A DNA stretch of 64,000 nt from Prostheceraeus crozeri (taxonomy: Eukaryota; Platyhelminthes; Polycladida; Euryleptidae), in assembly GCA_907163375.1 (NCBI GenBank), contig CAJQUW010004443.1:248001-312000 (forward strand). The letters are read 5' to 3'. Positions 34,479 through 43,635 of the stretch are shown in pieces. Under the pieces are notes generated by a model. It did not search any database. It had not been told where the DNA came from and saw only the letters and a program-made list of their open reading frames with translations. How positions within the stretch are numbered: the stretch's first letter is position 1; every line of letters begins with the position of its first letter. A program made the position numbers and the translations under genes.

Positions 34479-35297
34479 TTAATCTCGTGTCCTGATGTGT
34501 AGTGTTAAAACAGTAACAACACCACAGAATGGTACTACTTCACCAGTGTCATCATGAATTGATATGTCAATTCTATTGATGACATTTCTGCTCATTGGTA
34601 CATACATTGTGTTAATAAATTCTCGATTGATTAGTTGCTTCCTCACGGATGAGAGCGGAAATGTGCGCAAAAGTGGGGCTTCAATGTCACCAACCCTTGT
34701 ATATTCAATGATGTTACAATAGACGTACAAGTTGCTTATATCCCGCTCTAATGATGGTGTTGTATCGCCTGTTGATGTACCTTCATAAATAGTTGATTTT
34801 GAGAATCCCAATGTGGTCGTTAACACGCTATCCAGCTTGATAAGAGAGTTCTTTCCTACCTTTAGAATCATGCGTTTCTTATGTGGGTCATAAGAAAAGT
34901 GATATTCATCTGCATCAAGGTAATCTACACCAAACTCATTTAACTTTGTGCACAATTCATATGGCGTTTTCAAGCTTTCAATGTTTAAATTAACTCTTTT
35001 TACCAGTTCACTAGAAGTAGTCAATTCATCACCCACAATGTCTTCGCTGTATACGTGGATATCCCATGAAACGTTTGTTGATGCTTTGAGTTTAGAAGAG
35101 GATAAATGAACCTTGTATGTATCATTTAATTCTGTCAGCAAAGGTGCGCTTTCAAGGCCTTTAAACATCCCAAACATTTCAGATCCGAATTCAATAACAG
35201 CGGACTTAGACCTTTCCAATGGTGTCTTTTTACTAAAAACAAGAAATTCTACCTCCGTTTCAACAGTAAATAAAGATACTCTCTTTCTTATATTCAC
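34479..35297 (-). CDS. Penton-like minor capsid protein, C-terminal part
   Basis: A 272-residue frame matching the conserved partner of F54H12.2-type capsid genes. Signature segments: DADEYHFSYDPHKKRMILKV, then TTTLGFSKSTIYEG, then NLYVYCNIIEYTRVGDIEAP followed by LLRTFPL, then YVPMSRNVINRIDISIHDDT and a short terminal beta strand. It is taken to form the vertex or minor capsomer. The inner element's 50724-51467 protein is the counterpart. The frame begins at a non-ATG codon and overlaps the end of the upstream minus-strand frame by 38 bp, so the two were probably one longer gene now separated by a frameshift at about 35280. Confidence 0.7.
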   Translation of the reverse strand: MNIRKRVSLFTVETEVEFLVFSKKTPLERSKSAVIEFGSEMFGMFKGLESAPLLTELNDTYKVHLSSSKLKASTNVSWDIHVYSEDIVGDELTTSSELVKRVNLNIESLKTPYELCTKLNEFGVDYLDADEYHFSYDPHKKRMILKVGKNSLIKLDSVLTTTLGFSKSTIYEGTSTGDTTPSLERDISNLYVYCNIIEYTRVGDIEAPLLRTFPLSSVRKQLINREFINTMYVPMSRNVINRIDISIHDDTGEVVPFCGVVTVLTLHIRTRD

Positions 35298-35682
35298 AAG
35301 TCATTAACGTTTCTGGCACTGATCCTTGAATCTTTCTTGCAACGTCTTCAACACTTCTAATAACTTCAAATTGATTCTTTACTCGGATGCTCCTTTTTTG
35401 TAATGCATACAATGGCACGATTCTACATCGAAAATCAGTGACTTTCCTCTCCGAATTCCACCCACGTCCATTATACCAATACCTTGATGAGAATGTTGTT
35501 CTGGAATACCCTAAAGTATGACTCATATCCTTATCCAATACAAGAAGAACATGCTTCCCTTCCTTCAACAATTTTGTTGACCCCTTTACGACTGGTCTGT
35601 AGAATTTATTCAAAGTCAGCTTAAAGAGATCATTTATTCGTTGAAACATTCTACCGATTTCCTTTTCTGTATCTTGCAAGCT
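35260..35682 (-). pseudogene. Virion-region gene interrupted by the inner Polinton, downstream half
   Basis: 141 codons, beginning LQDTEKEIGRMFQ just after the serine at the insertion point and including FYRPVVKGSTKLLKEGKH, DMSHTLGYSRTTF and KVTDFRCRIVPL. The start-proximal half lies 18 kb away at 53672-53845. The two halves are in the same register once the insertion and one CATTGT copy are discounted. It ends 38 bp into the penton-like frame and may have been its N-terminal part: residues FEVIRSVEDVARKI resemble the helix before the second conserved domain. Apparently functional until interrupted, apart from the frameshift at its end. Confidence 0.7.
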
Positions 35683-35688
35683 CATTGT
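35683..35688. repeat. Target-site duplication CATTGT, left copy (inner Polinton)
   Basis: CATTGT precedes the AGTAATGTACAT end of the inner element and recurs exactly at 53672-53677 after its other end. Confidence 0.93.
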
Positions 35689-36255
35689 AGTAATGTACAT
35701 AAGACCGTTCCAGGACAGGCCAAAATTCTCAATTTTTTGCACCTTTCAAAAACGACTAAATTTATCAATTTAGGTCTTAAAACTTGAAAAAATGACATAA
35801 ATTTAAGAATTTTGGTCATTTTTAAATGAATATAAAATTCTCAAATTTTGCACTTTTTAACACGTCTAAATTCATAAATTTAGGCGTTTTTAAAAATACT
35901 GAATTTTTCAAATTTTTCATAATCTTAAAATTTGAGAAATACAATTTTTACTCTTAAAATCATGACCGTTCCAGGACACCGAAAATCATAAAAGTCAAGA
36001 ATCTCAAATTTGAGATTATGACATTTTACTCCCAAAATCATGACCGTTCCAGGACACCGAAAAAATCATAAAAGTTACGAAACTCAAATTTGAGATTATG
36101 ACATTTTACTCCCAAAATCATGACCGTTCCAGGACACCGAAAATCATAAAAATTGGTATTTTTAAAAACGTCTTTTAAATCCATTTTTCAGGTTTTAAAA
36201 TATCAGATAACTAAAATTATGTGTCTAAAAATATTTCTTTAAAAATGGAAGAAAC
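35689..36255. repeat. Left terminal inverted repeat, inner Polinton, with internal subrepeats
   Basis: About 567 bp complementary to 53077-53671, ending at ATGGAAGAAAC inside a coding start. Inside are three tandem copies of a 78-80-bp unit starting near 35949, 36026 and 36106, each with AATCATGACCGTTCCAGGAC. The same GACCGTTCCAGGAC also lies at the very tip (35704). The reiteration suggests integrase or terminal-protein binding sites. The right copy has fewer units, so unit number varies. Confidence 0.9.
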
Positions 36256-36412
36256 AAAAGTGGAAGAAACCGCTAGAATATATCCTTCGTTATCTCAATT
36301 AAAAACAAGTGAAATGGATCTATTATTATTAAGATTAGAGCATTATGATAAATTAATAAGACGCAATTATTACTTAGACATTCTTCGTCATTGTATTCTC
36401 AACATTATTTAA
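36246..36412 (+). CDS. Short gene starting in the left terminal repeat; truncated paralogue of the gene at 52395-53088
   Basis: A 55-residue frame from the ATG at 36246. It reads MEETKVEETARIYPSLSQLK then LLLLRLEHYDKL. The right-end gene starts MEETPRMYLSLSQLK and later has LLVRLEH followed by DKL, so they are homologues reading inward from the two ends. Both share the promoter-proximal sequence in the repeats. After the common part this copy diverges and stops, lacking the hydrophobic and C-terminal helical parts of its partner; it is probably a truncated duplicate. Confidence 0.5.
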
Positions 36413-37091
36413 AGTACTAATTGTGTGAACTAGAAGATCATTGTAACTCATAAACTCAAAATTATTCAATGAACCCGTACATTGGCTGATAATTGAAGAG
36501 ACAGAGATTGAAGAGCAGCTTTCCCCATAAAATTATCGTGGAATCTCTTGTCATTTCAATTTACCCATCGATAAACTTTTGACATTTCAATTTACGCGTG
36601 CGTAAAAGTTTTGACATTTCAACTTACCCCTACGTAAATTATTTTCAGTATGTTTTCAAAATCCATTTAAAAAAAATCTGTTCTCAAAGTCAGTTTTAGA
36701 AATCCATTTGCAAAATTCATTTAACGTTTGCCAAACACATACGGGTAGTAAAGTACTTCCCATTGTGAAGACATGAATAGATTAAGCACATAAGAGTGCA
36801 TTGACAATTAAGCAATTCTTCTTGTGAACTCAGAACGCATAAACGCTGATATGCGGGTTAGTTGTTATGGCAATTTTAAACAATCATTTTAACGATGAAA
36901 CATATTAACAAATGAAGTTCATGAAGAAAATGGAAATATGTAAAAATATATAGATTAGAATAATTATAATATAATCTTTTCAAAATCGAAAAAGTAGTAA
37001 GGAAAGTCATCATTATGGGACAGTTGTAGATCAATACCCCCACCCCCTTCTGACTTTTAGGGGTCCCTATAATAAATTTTTTTATTATAAA
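36413..37091. other. Non-coding A/T-rich interval with a threefold motif
   Basis: Between 36549 and 36640 the string TGACATTTCAATTTAC (first copy TGTCATTTCAATTTAC, third copy AACTTAC) occurs three times about 36 bp apart, each followed by a CGTAAA-like or CGATAAA word. No gene seen. It could hold the promoter of the protease gene that starts at 37092. Confidence 0.5.
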
Positions 37092-37575
37092 ATGAGCAAC
37101 ATAAATGAGTTTTTAAAATTATATGGAACACAAACAACTACAAACTTTGATCTAAAGAATATTGCTAATCAATTGGGAATAGAGAATTTTCACTTATTGA
37201 TGAGAGACGAATTACAATTCCTAAAAAATATGCCAACAGGAACCTTCAGTTTCCAACTATAAATTTCATAACAAATCTTCATACGTCAGATGAAAAAGGA
37301 GTACATTGGTCAGCGGGACAAAGAAATATAAACAGAGATAATTGTTATTTTGACCACCCTGAGGCTGAGAACTAATATTTTGACTCTTATGGACTTCCAC
37401 CTACAAATGAAGTTAAAAACTTGGCAATGGAACTTATAATACATTTCAAATTCAAAAACCGGGAACTACTTATTGTGGTCAATTATGTCTTTATGTTTTA
37501 TTTAAATTACAAAAAGGAGTACCATTTCTTGATATTATGTTAGAATTGAATAATAATAATAATAATGATAATTAA
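37092..37575 (+). pseudogene. PRO: Adenovirus-type cysteine protease, inner Polinton, frameshifted
   Basis: No single long frame remains, but three frames in order give the family landmarks. The start is MSNINEFLKLYGT; the histidine motif is TSDEKGVHWSAGQ; the aspartate region is YFDSYGLPPTNEVKN; the cysteine motif is TYCGQLCLYVLFKLQ, ending in an asparagine run at 37575. Spacing matches a roughly 160-residue Polinton protease. At least two frameshifts and a stop have killed it. It converges tail to tail with the integrase gene, which ends 18 bp further on. Confidence 0.75.
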
Positions 37576-37592
37576 AAATCAAGCGAAGCTAG

Positions 37593-38894
37593 CTAAAGCT
37601 CACTTCGTTGTAATTCATTTTGATAAAATCGGCCTCTGATATCTTCATCATCTAAATCTTTGATTTCGTAAGTTTGATAAGTTTGATTTATTTTACAAAC
37701 TTCAAATATTTCTTTAGTCCAATAGCCAACGAAGCCTTTTTCAAATTTATTCTTATACTTAAATATTCTAACTCTATCTCCAATTTTAAATTTCGGCTTA
37801 TGTTTCTGTAAATTCGGATTACTCTCATTCGAATAATTATTTTCGAATATTTTCTTTCCGATTAAATCAGGGTCGTCAGAAGCATTCTTTGGGGTTTCTT
37901 CAATACCTGAATGAACTTTATTATTGTACTGCTCTACAATTCCTGGTAATATCTTCAACCATTTCTGATTTCTTTGCTCAGTAAATTTCTTGAATAATTT
38001 ACTTTTTAACGTCCGATTGAATCTTTCTATCACTACGGCCTTCCCTGCATTTTCAGTTGAATAAACAGTTTCAAATAGTGGCTGAACGTTTCGGTTATAA
38101 AATTCCGACCCTTTATCAACAAACAATTTCTTTGGCTTTCTATTAGTTTCTTTAAAGATTTCTTCAAACGCATATTTAACTGATAGACCACTTTTGTTTT
38201 TTAAAGGCTTTACCCAAGCATATCGTGTATATAAATCTATAACGGTCAATGCGTATTTGTGGTCCCTTTCATTCGGCATATGAATAAGATCAGCACACCA
38301 AATATCATCTTTATTAAATACTTCTACTTTCAATAGATATTTCGGCTTTCTGTATTCTTTATGAATTTTGGACGCGTAGGTTCGAGCGTTGCTCTCAGAC
38401 AGCTTTGCTGTCGTTTCAGAGTTATGAGTTTTTTCTAAACCCTGACCGAATAATATTTTTGCTTGTAAAGCTTTCTTAACAAACATTCTTTCAATTCTTT
38501 CTCTAAATGTAGGATTCTGAATACTATCTAATTCTTGAATCATCTTCTTATCAGCTGCATGACGAGATTTTAGGTCACGATTTCGATAAGCTATATCATG
38601 TCTGAAAGCTGCGACATCTACTCTATTTATTGGTTCTTCACCTGGTTTCGGATTATTATTCTCATCTAGTCTTATATCTAATCGAGTTCCTGGACCGGTA
38701 TATGAATGACCAGGAAGATTTTTTTCTTTCGAATATTTACTACAAATAAATCCAGGAAAGTTTTCTAATGTTTTTTGTATGTCACCTCCAATATGCTGAC
38801 AATTTGAGGTTTTCTGTACTTTTTAGAGATAATTCAATAAATCTAAATTAGCAATTTTTAATTTAATTAAATTTTCGGAATTTGTAGAATTCAT
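37593..38894 (-). pseudogene. INT: Phospholipase A2 domain fused to retrovirus-like integrase
   Basis: One reading frame runs from the ATG at 38894 to 37593 (about 433 codons), broken only by a TAA at 38823-38825. Next is a parvovirus-type phospholipase A2 domain: LPGHSYTGPGTRLD (calcium loop), then VDVAAFRHDIAYRNRD (His-Asp catalytic pair), then RHAADKKMIQEL and the basic tail KKALQAKILFGQG. This module helps virions cross membranes in parvoviruses. It is followed without a stop by the integrase: NKDDIWCADLIHMPNERDHK, LTVIDLYTRYAW, FVDKGSEFYN, and AVVIERFNRTLKSKLFKKF, a D,D-35-E core. The C terminus is KIGDRVRIFKYKNKF-type. No zinc-binding N domain is seen. A polyprotein cut by the protease, or an indel fusing two genes, would both explain this. 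Confidence 0.8.
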
Positions 38895-38916
38895 TTTAAA
38901 AGATAAAATAAATGTT

Positions 38917-39399
38917 TTACCTTATCATACTAGGACTTAGATATATTCCAGAACCATCTTTAGTTTCTTTAATTTCAATTAAATCATCAACATTGTGGAG
39001 AATATTTTTAAGAACTCGTTTTCCTTCATCAACTAAATTTAATTTACTAATAAAATTATCTACTATTACTTCACCCCTAGCAACTTTCTCTAACTCCCTA
39101 TTATGACGTTTTTGTTCTTCTAATGCTGCCTTCTCTGATTTATTTTTATTTACTGCTTGGACAATACCAGCTGTCCCACCTGCAACACTTCCTGCTGCTG
39201 CTATGCCTCCTATTATCAGTGGAATTAATGGGAGAATCCCGCCATTCTTTTCTTCTTTTAATTGAATATTCTCTATCATTGGTTTTCTTATGTAATACTT
39301 TTTTTTGTTAATCGTGATAGTTTTAGGGGTATTTTTGTCAACAATATTACGTAATTTTAATTCAAAAGTTTTATTATTATTACTTTTCGCTTCCGACAT
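38917..39399 (-). CDS. Membrane-active minor virion protein
   Basis: A 160-residue protein with a hydrophobic, glycine/alanine-rich central stretch at about 55-82 (GGILPLIPLIIGGIAAAGSV), then a charged helix (EKAALEEQKRHNRELEK) and the C-terminal motif GSGIYLSP. Cnidarian and arthropod Polintons carry proteins of this make-up close to the capsid and integrase genes; it recalls adenovirus membrane-lytic or cement proteins, but I cannot align it to a named family. Apparently intact. It lies just upstream of the PLA2-integrase gene in the same orientation. Confidence 0.65.
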   Translation of the reverse strand: MSEAKSNNNKTFELKLRNIVDKNTPKTITINKKKYYIRKPMIENIQLKEEKNGGILPLIPLIIGGIAAAGSVAGGTAGIVQAVNKNKSEKAALEEQKRHNRELEKVARGEVIVDNFISKLNLVDEGKRVLKNILHNVDDLIEIKETKDGSGIYLSPSMIR

Positions 39400-39525
39400 T
39401 TTTAATAAAAAAATTTTGAGTTTGGAAAAAATTTTAATCTAAGAATTTTTTTAATCTATTCTAGTTATGAAAAAATTTTAAGTTAGGAAGTATTTAATCT
39501 ATTCTAGTTATGAAAACATTTTAAG

Positions 39526-40764
39526 TTACCTAGCCATCTTTCCATTAAGAATTTCAATAAAATATTTTACATCTTCTAGCAATAAACCATAAGCCATCAA
39601 TGAAGTTGAGGAATCTTTCTTTTCAATATTAATTGTTACATCACAACCAGTCTTGATAATATCTTCAGATTGTGCACTTAAATCGAAACAGAAAACAGGA
39701 TATAAATGTCTCCAATCTCCAGGAGTTAATTGTGGTTCAACTCCAAATTCTATACAAAGATTTCGATAAGAATCATATCCTTCCATAAATTGATTATTGG
39801 TATCATCGAATCTTAATGGATCAATTGGATATCGAGTTTGATTTAATGAAACTTGTAAACTTCGAATTGCATCAATATGAAAAAGATTATTGTTCTTATC
39901 AAAACTTGGAGAATTATTTCTTTGAAAAGTTAGTAATAAATATCTTGGAGTATTCGCAGTTCTAGTAAAATGCCAGTTAAATCTTTGTTCGAAAAAGTTA
40001 CTGAACTAGCAGTTCTCTTTAGAAAATTAACTGGAATTGGTTTGTTAGTATTTAATCTTTTAGCAATAGCTGTTTCAACCTCTAAACTAGGAGTAATATG
40101 CTTAATCCACCATTCAAGTCTATCAATTTTTAAATATGCTTTTTTTCCAGTCTTGCCAAAAAAGATTAATTCATTATTTGCTGTGCGATGAATTATTAAT
40201 TTAAATTTTAATTGATATGATATTTTATCATAATCTAAATAACCGAATAATGGAGACAATGACCAATTTACAGTCTGTTTACTTTTCTTATTAAACTCAC
40301 GTCTTTCTTTATATGCACTATTGTTTGTTTTATTTAAATGTTTTGCAATATTTTCTACATCTTTCGCAATTCCTGCTGCATCTGTTCCAGCGTGAGTTAA
40401 ATCATCAACAATTATACCATCATTAGTATCAGGAAACCAACCTTCGATTTCATGCTTTTTATTATTTTCACCAATTGTTACAAATCTAAGCATTGAATCA
40501 ATTACACCTGGAGAATCACTTATTGTTTCTATATCTTGAGTTGCAACATCTAAACGCATTTGTGTAAATAATTTTGGAAAAAAAATTATTCTCTAATGCA
40601 ATATTATCGGTTTCTGGTAATGGTGTTGTAAAATTGGCATCACTATATAAAGAATATTCACAGTGTAAAAATGAATCAGGTAGATATATATAACTTTGTT
40701 GATTATCAACTTCAAAAATTAAATCACCTCCAGTATTTACTCTACTAGAAGATCCGGGATTCAT
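39526..40764 (-). pseudogene. MCP: Major capsid protein (double jelly-roll type), inner Polinton, two frameshifts
   Basis: Three frames in order make a capsid protein of about 410 residues. Frame 1 (40516-40764): NTGGDLIFEVDNQQSYIYLP. Frame 2 (39930-40559): DSMLRFVTIGENNKKHEIEG, WFPDTNDG and LSPLFGYLDYDKISYQLKFK. Frame 3 extends from an untracked part (PRYLLLTFQRNN, then LQVSLNQTRYPIDPLRF) into 39526-39786 (GDWRHLYPVFCFDLSAQ). These are landmarks of the Polinton shell protein best known from Hydra-type elements. The frameshifts fall near 40530 and 39945. It is unrelated by eye to the outer element's capsid gene, which shows that the two viruses differ. Confidence 0.8.
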
Positions 40765-41096
40765 AGCAATTCTTATATAGTCATTCTTTTTTGATTGTAA
40801 CCGACGAACGGAGGATCGTCTAATCTAAATTTATTTTCGATAAGAGAAGATATTTTTATAAAAAATAATTTGACTTTTTGTTTTTTTCTCACAAAAAAAA
40901 TTTTACTAAAATATCATTTTAGAATTTTACCAAAAAATTTTACTAAAAAAATTTACTAAAATATATTTTTAGAATTTTGCTATACCAGCTCCGCTGTTCA
41001 CACAATTGCCTCTGATTTCTTCAATTGTTTTTTCATTATTTTTATTTTCATTGTATTTACTATCAGACCCTACAGCTATGTTAGCAATTTTGTTTT
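40765..41096. other. Non-coding A/T-rich spacer
   Basis: Contains a repeated AAATTTTACTAAAA-type string (40895-40975) and no frame with protein character. It separates the capsid gene from the minor-protein cluster and may carry the capsid promoter on the minus strand. Confidence 0.4.
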
Positions 41097-41654
41097 TTAT
41101 TTCCTCTGAAATTTTGCTAGACCAGCTCCGCTACAGCTTTGCTGGTTAAACCGAAGGTTGCTGCTCACGCCATTGCCTCTTATTTCTTCAACTGAACGAA
41201 CCGTAGGTTCAATTGAACGTTCTATGGCTACGCCTGTTTTCTTCCCCTTTTTACTATCAGACGGAGCTCCGCTCCTCAAGGTTTCCCCCACAGCTATGTT
41301 ACCAATTTTGTTTTTCGTTTCCTCTGAAAGTTTTTTTAATTTTTTTAGTTCTTCAGAATCATTCTTAAGTTTACGAATAGCTTCTAGTTGTTTTAATTCG
41401 TTTTGTGACTTGACAGCATTTGATATTGCACTAGCTGTACTACCTATAGCAGCCGCTCCTTTTGCAGATGTAATCAAATCTTTATTATTTTTAATTAAGT
41501 TAACGATACTTCCAATACCAGAAAAGATGCCAGCCCCTTCTTTTTGAATTGTTTCTACACTGTCATAATGGTAAACAGATTTCATAAATGGTTCATGTGC
41601 TATTTTTTGATTTGAAGCAAAATGTTTAAGATTGTGTTTATAAATTATAGGCAT
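41097..41654 (-). CDS. Minor virion protein with amphipathic segment
   Basis: A 185-residue protein. A glycine-containing hydrophobic segment at about 40-80 (EGAGIFSGIGSIVNLIKNNK, then AKGAAAIGSTASAIS) is followed by a charged coiled coil (QLEAIRKLKNDSEELKKLKK). It resembles the small membrane-interacting virion proteins of Polintons and adenoviruses in layout but not clearly in sequence. Its start overlaps the preceding coiled-coil gene by 17 bp, showing tight packing. The C-terminal 70 residues overlap low-complexity GC-richer DNA with repeated GCTCCGCT words and may be partly extended by a frameshift. Confidence 0.55.
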   Translation of the reverse strand: MPIIYKHNLKHFASNQKIAHEPFMKSVYHYDSVETIQKEGAGIFSGIGSIVNLIKNNKDLITSAKGAAAIGSTASAISNAVKSQNELKQLEAIRKLKNDSEELKKLKKLSEETKNKIGNIAVGETLRSGAPSDSKKGKKTGVAIERSIEPTVRSVEEIRGNGVSSNLRFNQQSCSGAGLAKFQRK

Positions 41655-42165
41655 TTTTTAGGAATAAATTTGACTTTTGGGAAATAGATTTCAGTTCAGA
41701 TTTACGTGTGTGAATGTCCAACAACTTCGTGATAACTTTATTAATTTTCCGTTGTACGTTATCTATTGCGTCAAGCAGTGTGTGATGTACTTTAATTTCT
41801 TTTTCAGTCACTTCTAATTTCTTCTCACTTTTCTTTAATTCTGTTTTTAAAGCATTCAATTGAACTTTAAGAAAATCTAATTGTTTTTTAACAGCATCTA
41901 ACTGTTCTTTATTTTCTTTAGAGTTTTCTTGTAAATTTTTCTTTAATTCATTTTCTAAATTGATTTTAAGAGTTTTCATTTTTTTAACTTTTTGATTAAG
42001 TGCTTTTACTTCAATTATTAAATGATTTATTTTTTTAATTTGTTGAGCAATTTTAGAACTTAATTCATCAACACTTCTTTGGAATGTAGATTGTAACTGT
42101 CTTAAATTTTTTAAAATTCTTTCAGGTAGTTTTTCTATTTCATCTTCTAATTGTTCTTTTAACAT
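41638..42165 (-). CDS. Coiled-coil protein
   Basis: A 175-residue protein that is nearly all heptad repeat (for example INHLIIEVKALNQKVKKMK and FLKVQLNALKTELKKSEKKL), rich in Lys, Leu and Glu, with no globular domain or membrane segment. It lies between the fibre-like gene and the minor virion protein in one leftward cluster, so it may be a structural rod, scaffold or tether. No named family recognised. Appears intact. Confidence 0.6.
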   Translation of the reverse strand: MLKEQLEDEIEKLPERILKNLRQLQSTFQRSVDELSSKIAQQIKKINHLIIEVKALNQKVKKMKTLKINLENELKKNLQENSKENKEQLDAVKKQLDFLKVQLNALKTELKKSEKKLEVTEKEIKVHHTLLDAIDNVQRKINKVITKLLDIHTRKSELKSISQKSNLFLKNAYNL

Positions 42166-42177
42166 TTTTATCTGATG

Positions 42178-42582
42178 TTAATTTTTAATGACTGCAGATT
42201 TTAAATTTATAGAAAGCAATATTAAAATTTTTGATTGTTCAGAAATTTTTTTAAAAAGTTTTGCTATTTCTTTTTCTAGCTCTCTATCCTTTTTATCAAG
42301 TTTTAATAATTTTTCGTTTAATGATTTGTCATTAAGTTTAAGCAACTTTAATTCATTCATCAGTGGAACCAAAACATCGATTATATATTTTTCTTTTAAG
42401 TCATTGATTTGTGTATCAACATATTGTTTATTTGTTAACTCTGTATTTTGTTGCGGAAGAATAGAAAGATGCAATGGACCAGATAAAACGTCTCCAGTTT
42501 TCATAATATAATTTTCTATTTCTATTTCTGATTCACGATTATTCGGGATATATGCACCTCCACCAACATTTGGTAACATCAT
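42178..42582 (-). CDS. Fibre-like protein with phage tail-fibre-type repeat
   Basis: A 134-residue protein. Residues about 27-58 read MKTGDVLSGPLHLSILPQQN then TELTNKQYVDTQI, which is the trimeric-fibre motif (G-LSG-L-----P--...LTNKQYVD) common in phage tail fibres and in some cnidarian Polinton fibre proteins. The rest is a coiled coil, LNDKSLNEKLLKLDKKDREL. It is the first gene of the leftward structural cluster. A role as vertex spike or attachment fibre is inferred; it has no obvious receptor-binding head, so it may be truncated or work with the neighbouring coiled-coil protein. Confidence 0.55.
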   Translation of the reverse strand: MMLPNVGGGAYIPNNRESEIEIENYIMKTGDVLSGPLHLSILPQQNTELTNKQYVDTQINDLKEKYIIDVLVPLMNELKLLKLNDKSLNEKLLKLDKKDRELEKEIAKLFKKISEQSKILILLSINLKSAVIKN

Positions 42583-42677
42583 TTTTTAAACAATAAAAAT
42601 AAAAAAAAATTCTTTTCTAATATAAAATAAAATTTTTTCTTAAATAAAATAAATTTTTTTCTAATAAAAATAAAAAA

Positions 42678-43585
42678 ATGGAAATGACTCAAATTTGTCA
42701 AGTTTGCAAAATGCGTTTTTTATATCAAACGCTATTATATTCTCATATGAAAAATACACCGTGTGGTATGCATACTAAAAATATATCTATGAGTAATACT
42801 CCTATGAGAAATATATCTATGAGTAATACTCCTATGAGAAATATATCTATGAGAAATACTCCTATGAATCAATTTCAAAATAATAATAATATTCAACCAG
42901 TACAAAAATTAAAACATTTATTTATTTCAGATCAAGAACAAAATCTTTATACTGCTAGAAAAAATAATAAAATAAATAATAATATAAATAATACTGTAGC
43001 ACAAAATAATTATGTTGAAAATAATAATAATAAAAATCAATTTATAGAATGTAATAACAAAAAAATATGTTCTGGATGTAATAAAAATATAACATCTAAA
43101 AATTTTCCACGTCATTTAAAATTATGTGAACAACCAGAAGAAGTTAAAAAAGAAAAAAAAGATAAAATGAAAGATCAGCTATGCCGTAATTGTAATAAAT
43201 ATTTTACAAGTCAAGGAATTACTAATCATTATAATTCATGTATAAATTCTACAAGACAATGTACAAATTGTCAAATTATTAAATCTAAGTCAGGGTTTTA
43301 TGATAGTAAATATCAGTGTAAGGATTGTTTAAAAGAAAAAGTAAAATGTAGAGGTTGTCAAAAAATTATATTAAAGAAAGACTATATTTGGAAGATTTAT
43401 ATTCACCGGTTATAATTTAAAGTAATAAAAGTAATCTAAGTCGTCATAAATCTATTAATGTAATAAATGAATTGTTGGATAATTATATGAATAACACTGA
43501 GTTTCAAGATACATTAACTCCTCGAGATTTAAATTTAAACAATAATATATATAATAATAAATATTTAGAAACACCACCAAAATAA
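42678..43585 (+). pseudogene. Multi-zinc-finger protein with a tandem NISMSNTPMR repeat, one frameshift
   Basis: The main frame (42678-43415, 245 residues) has a C2H2-like finger (CQVCKMRFLYQTLLYSHMK), then three 30-bp DNA repeats coding NISMSNTPMR (42778-42870), an Asn-rich linker, then fingers CSGCNKNITSKNFPRHLKLC, CRNCNKYFTSQGITNHYNSC and a CxxC-rich CTNCQ...CKDC...CRGC tail. The protein continues in another frame (SNLSRHKSINVINELL) to a stop at 43585. It lies at the head of the rightward gene block, like the finger region at the start of the polymerase. Likely DNA-binding regulator; family unnamed. Confidence 0.6.
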
Positions 43586-43635
43586 TTTTTTCCCTAATTT
43601 ATCTAAAAAAAACCACAATCAGATCTTACACGTCT

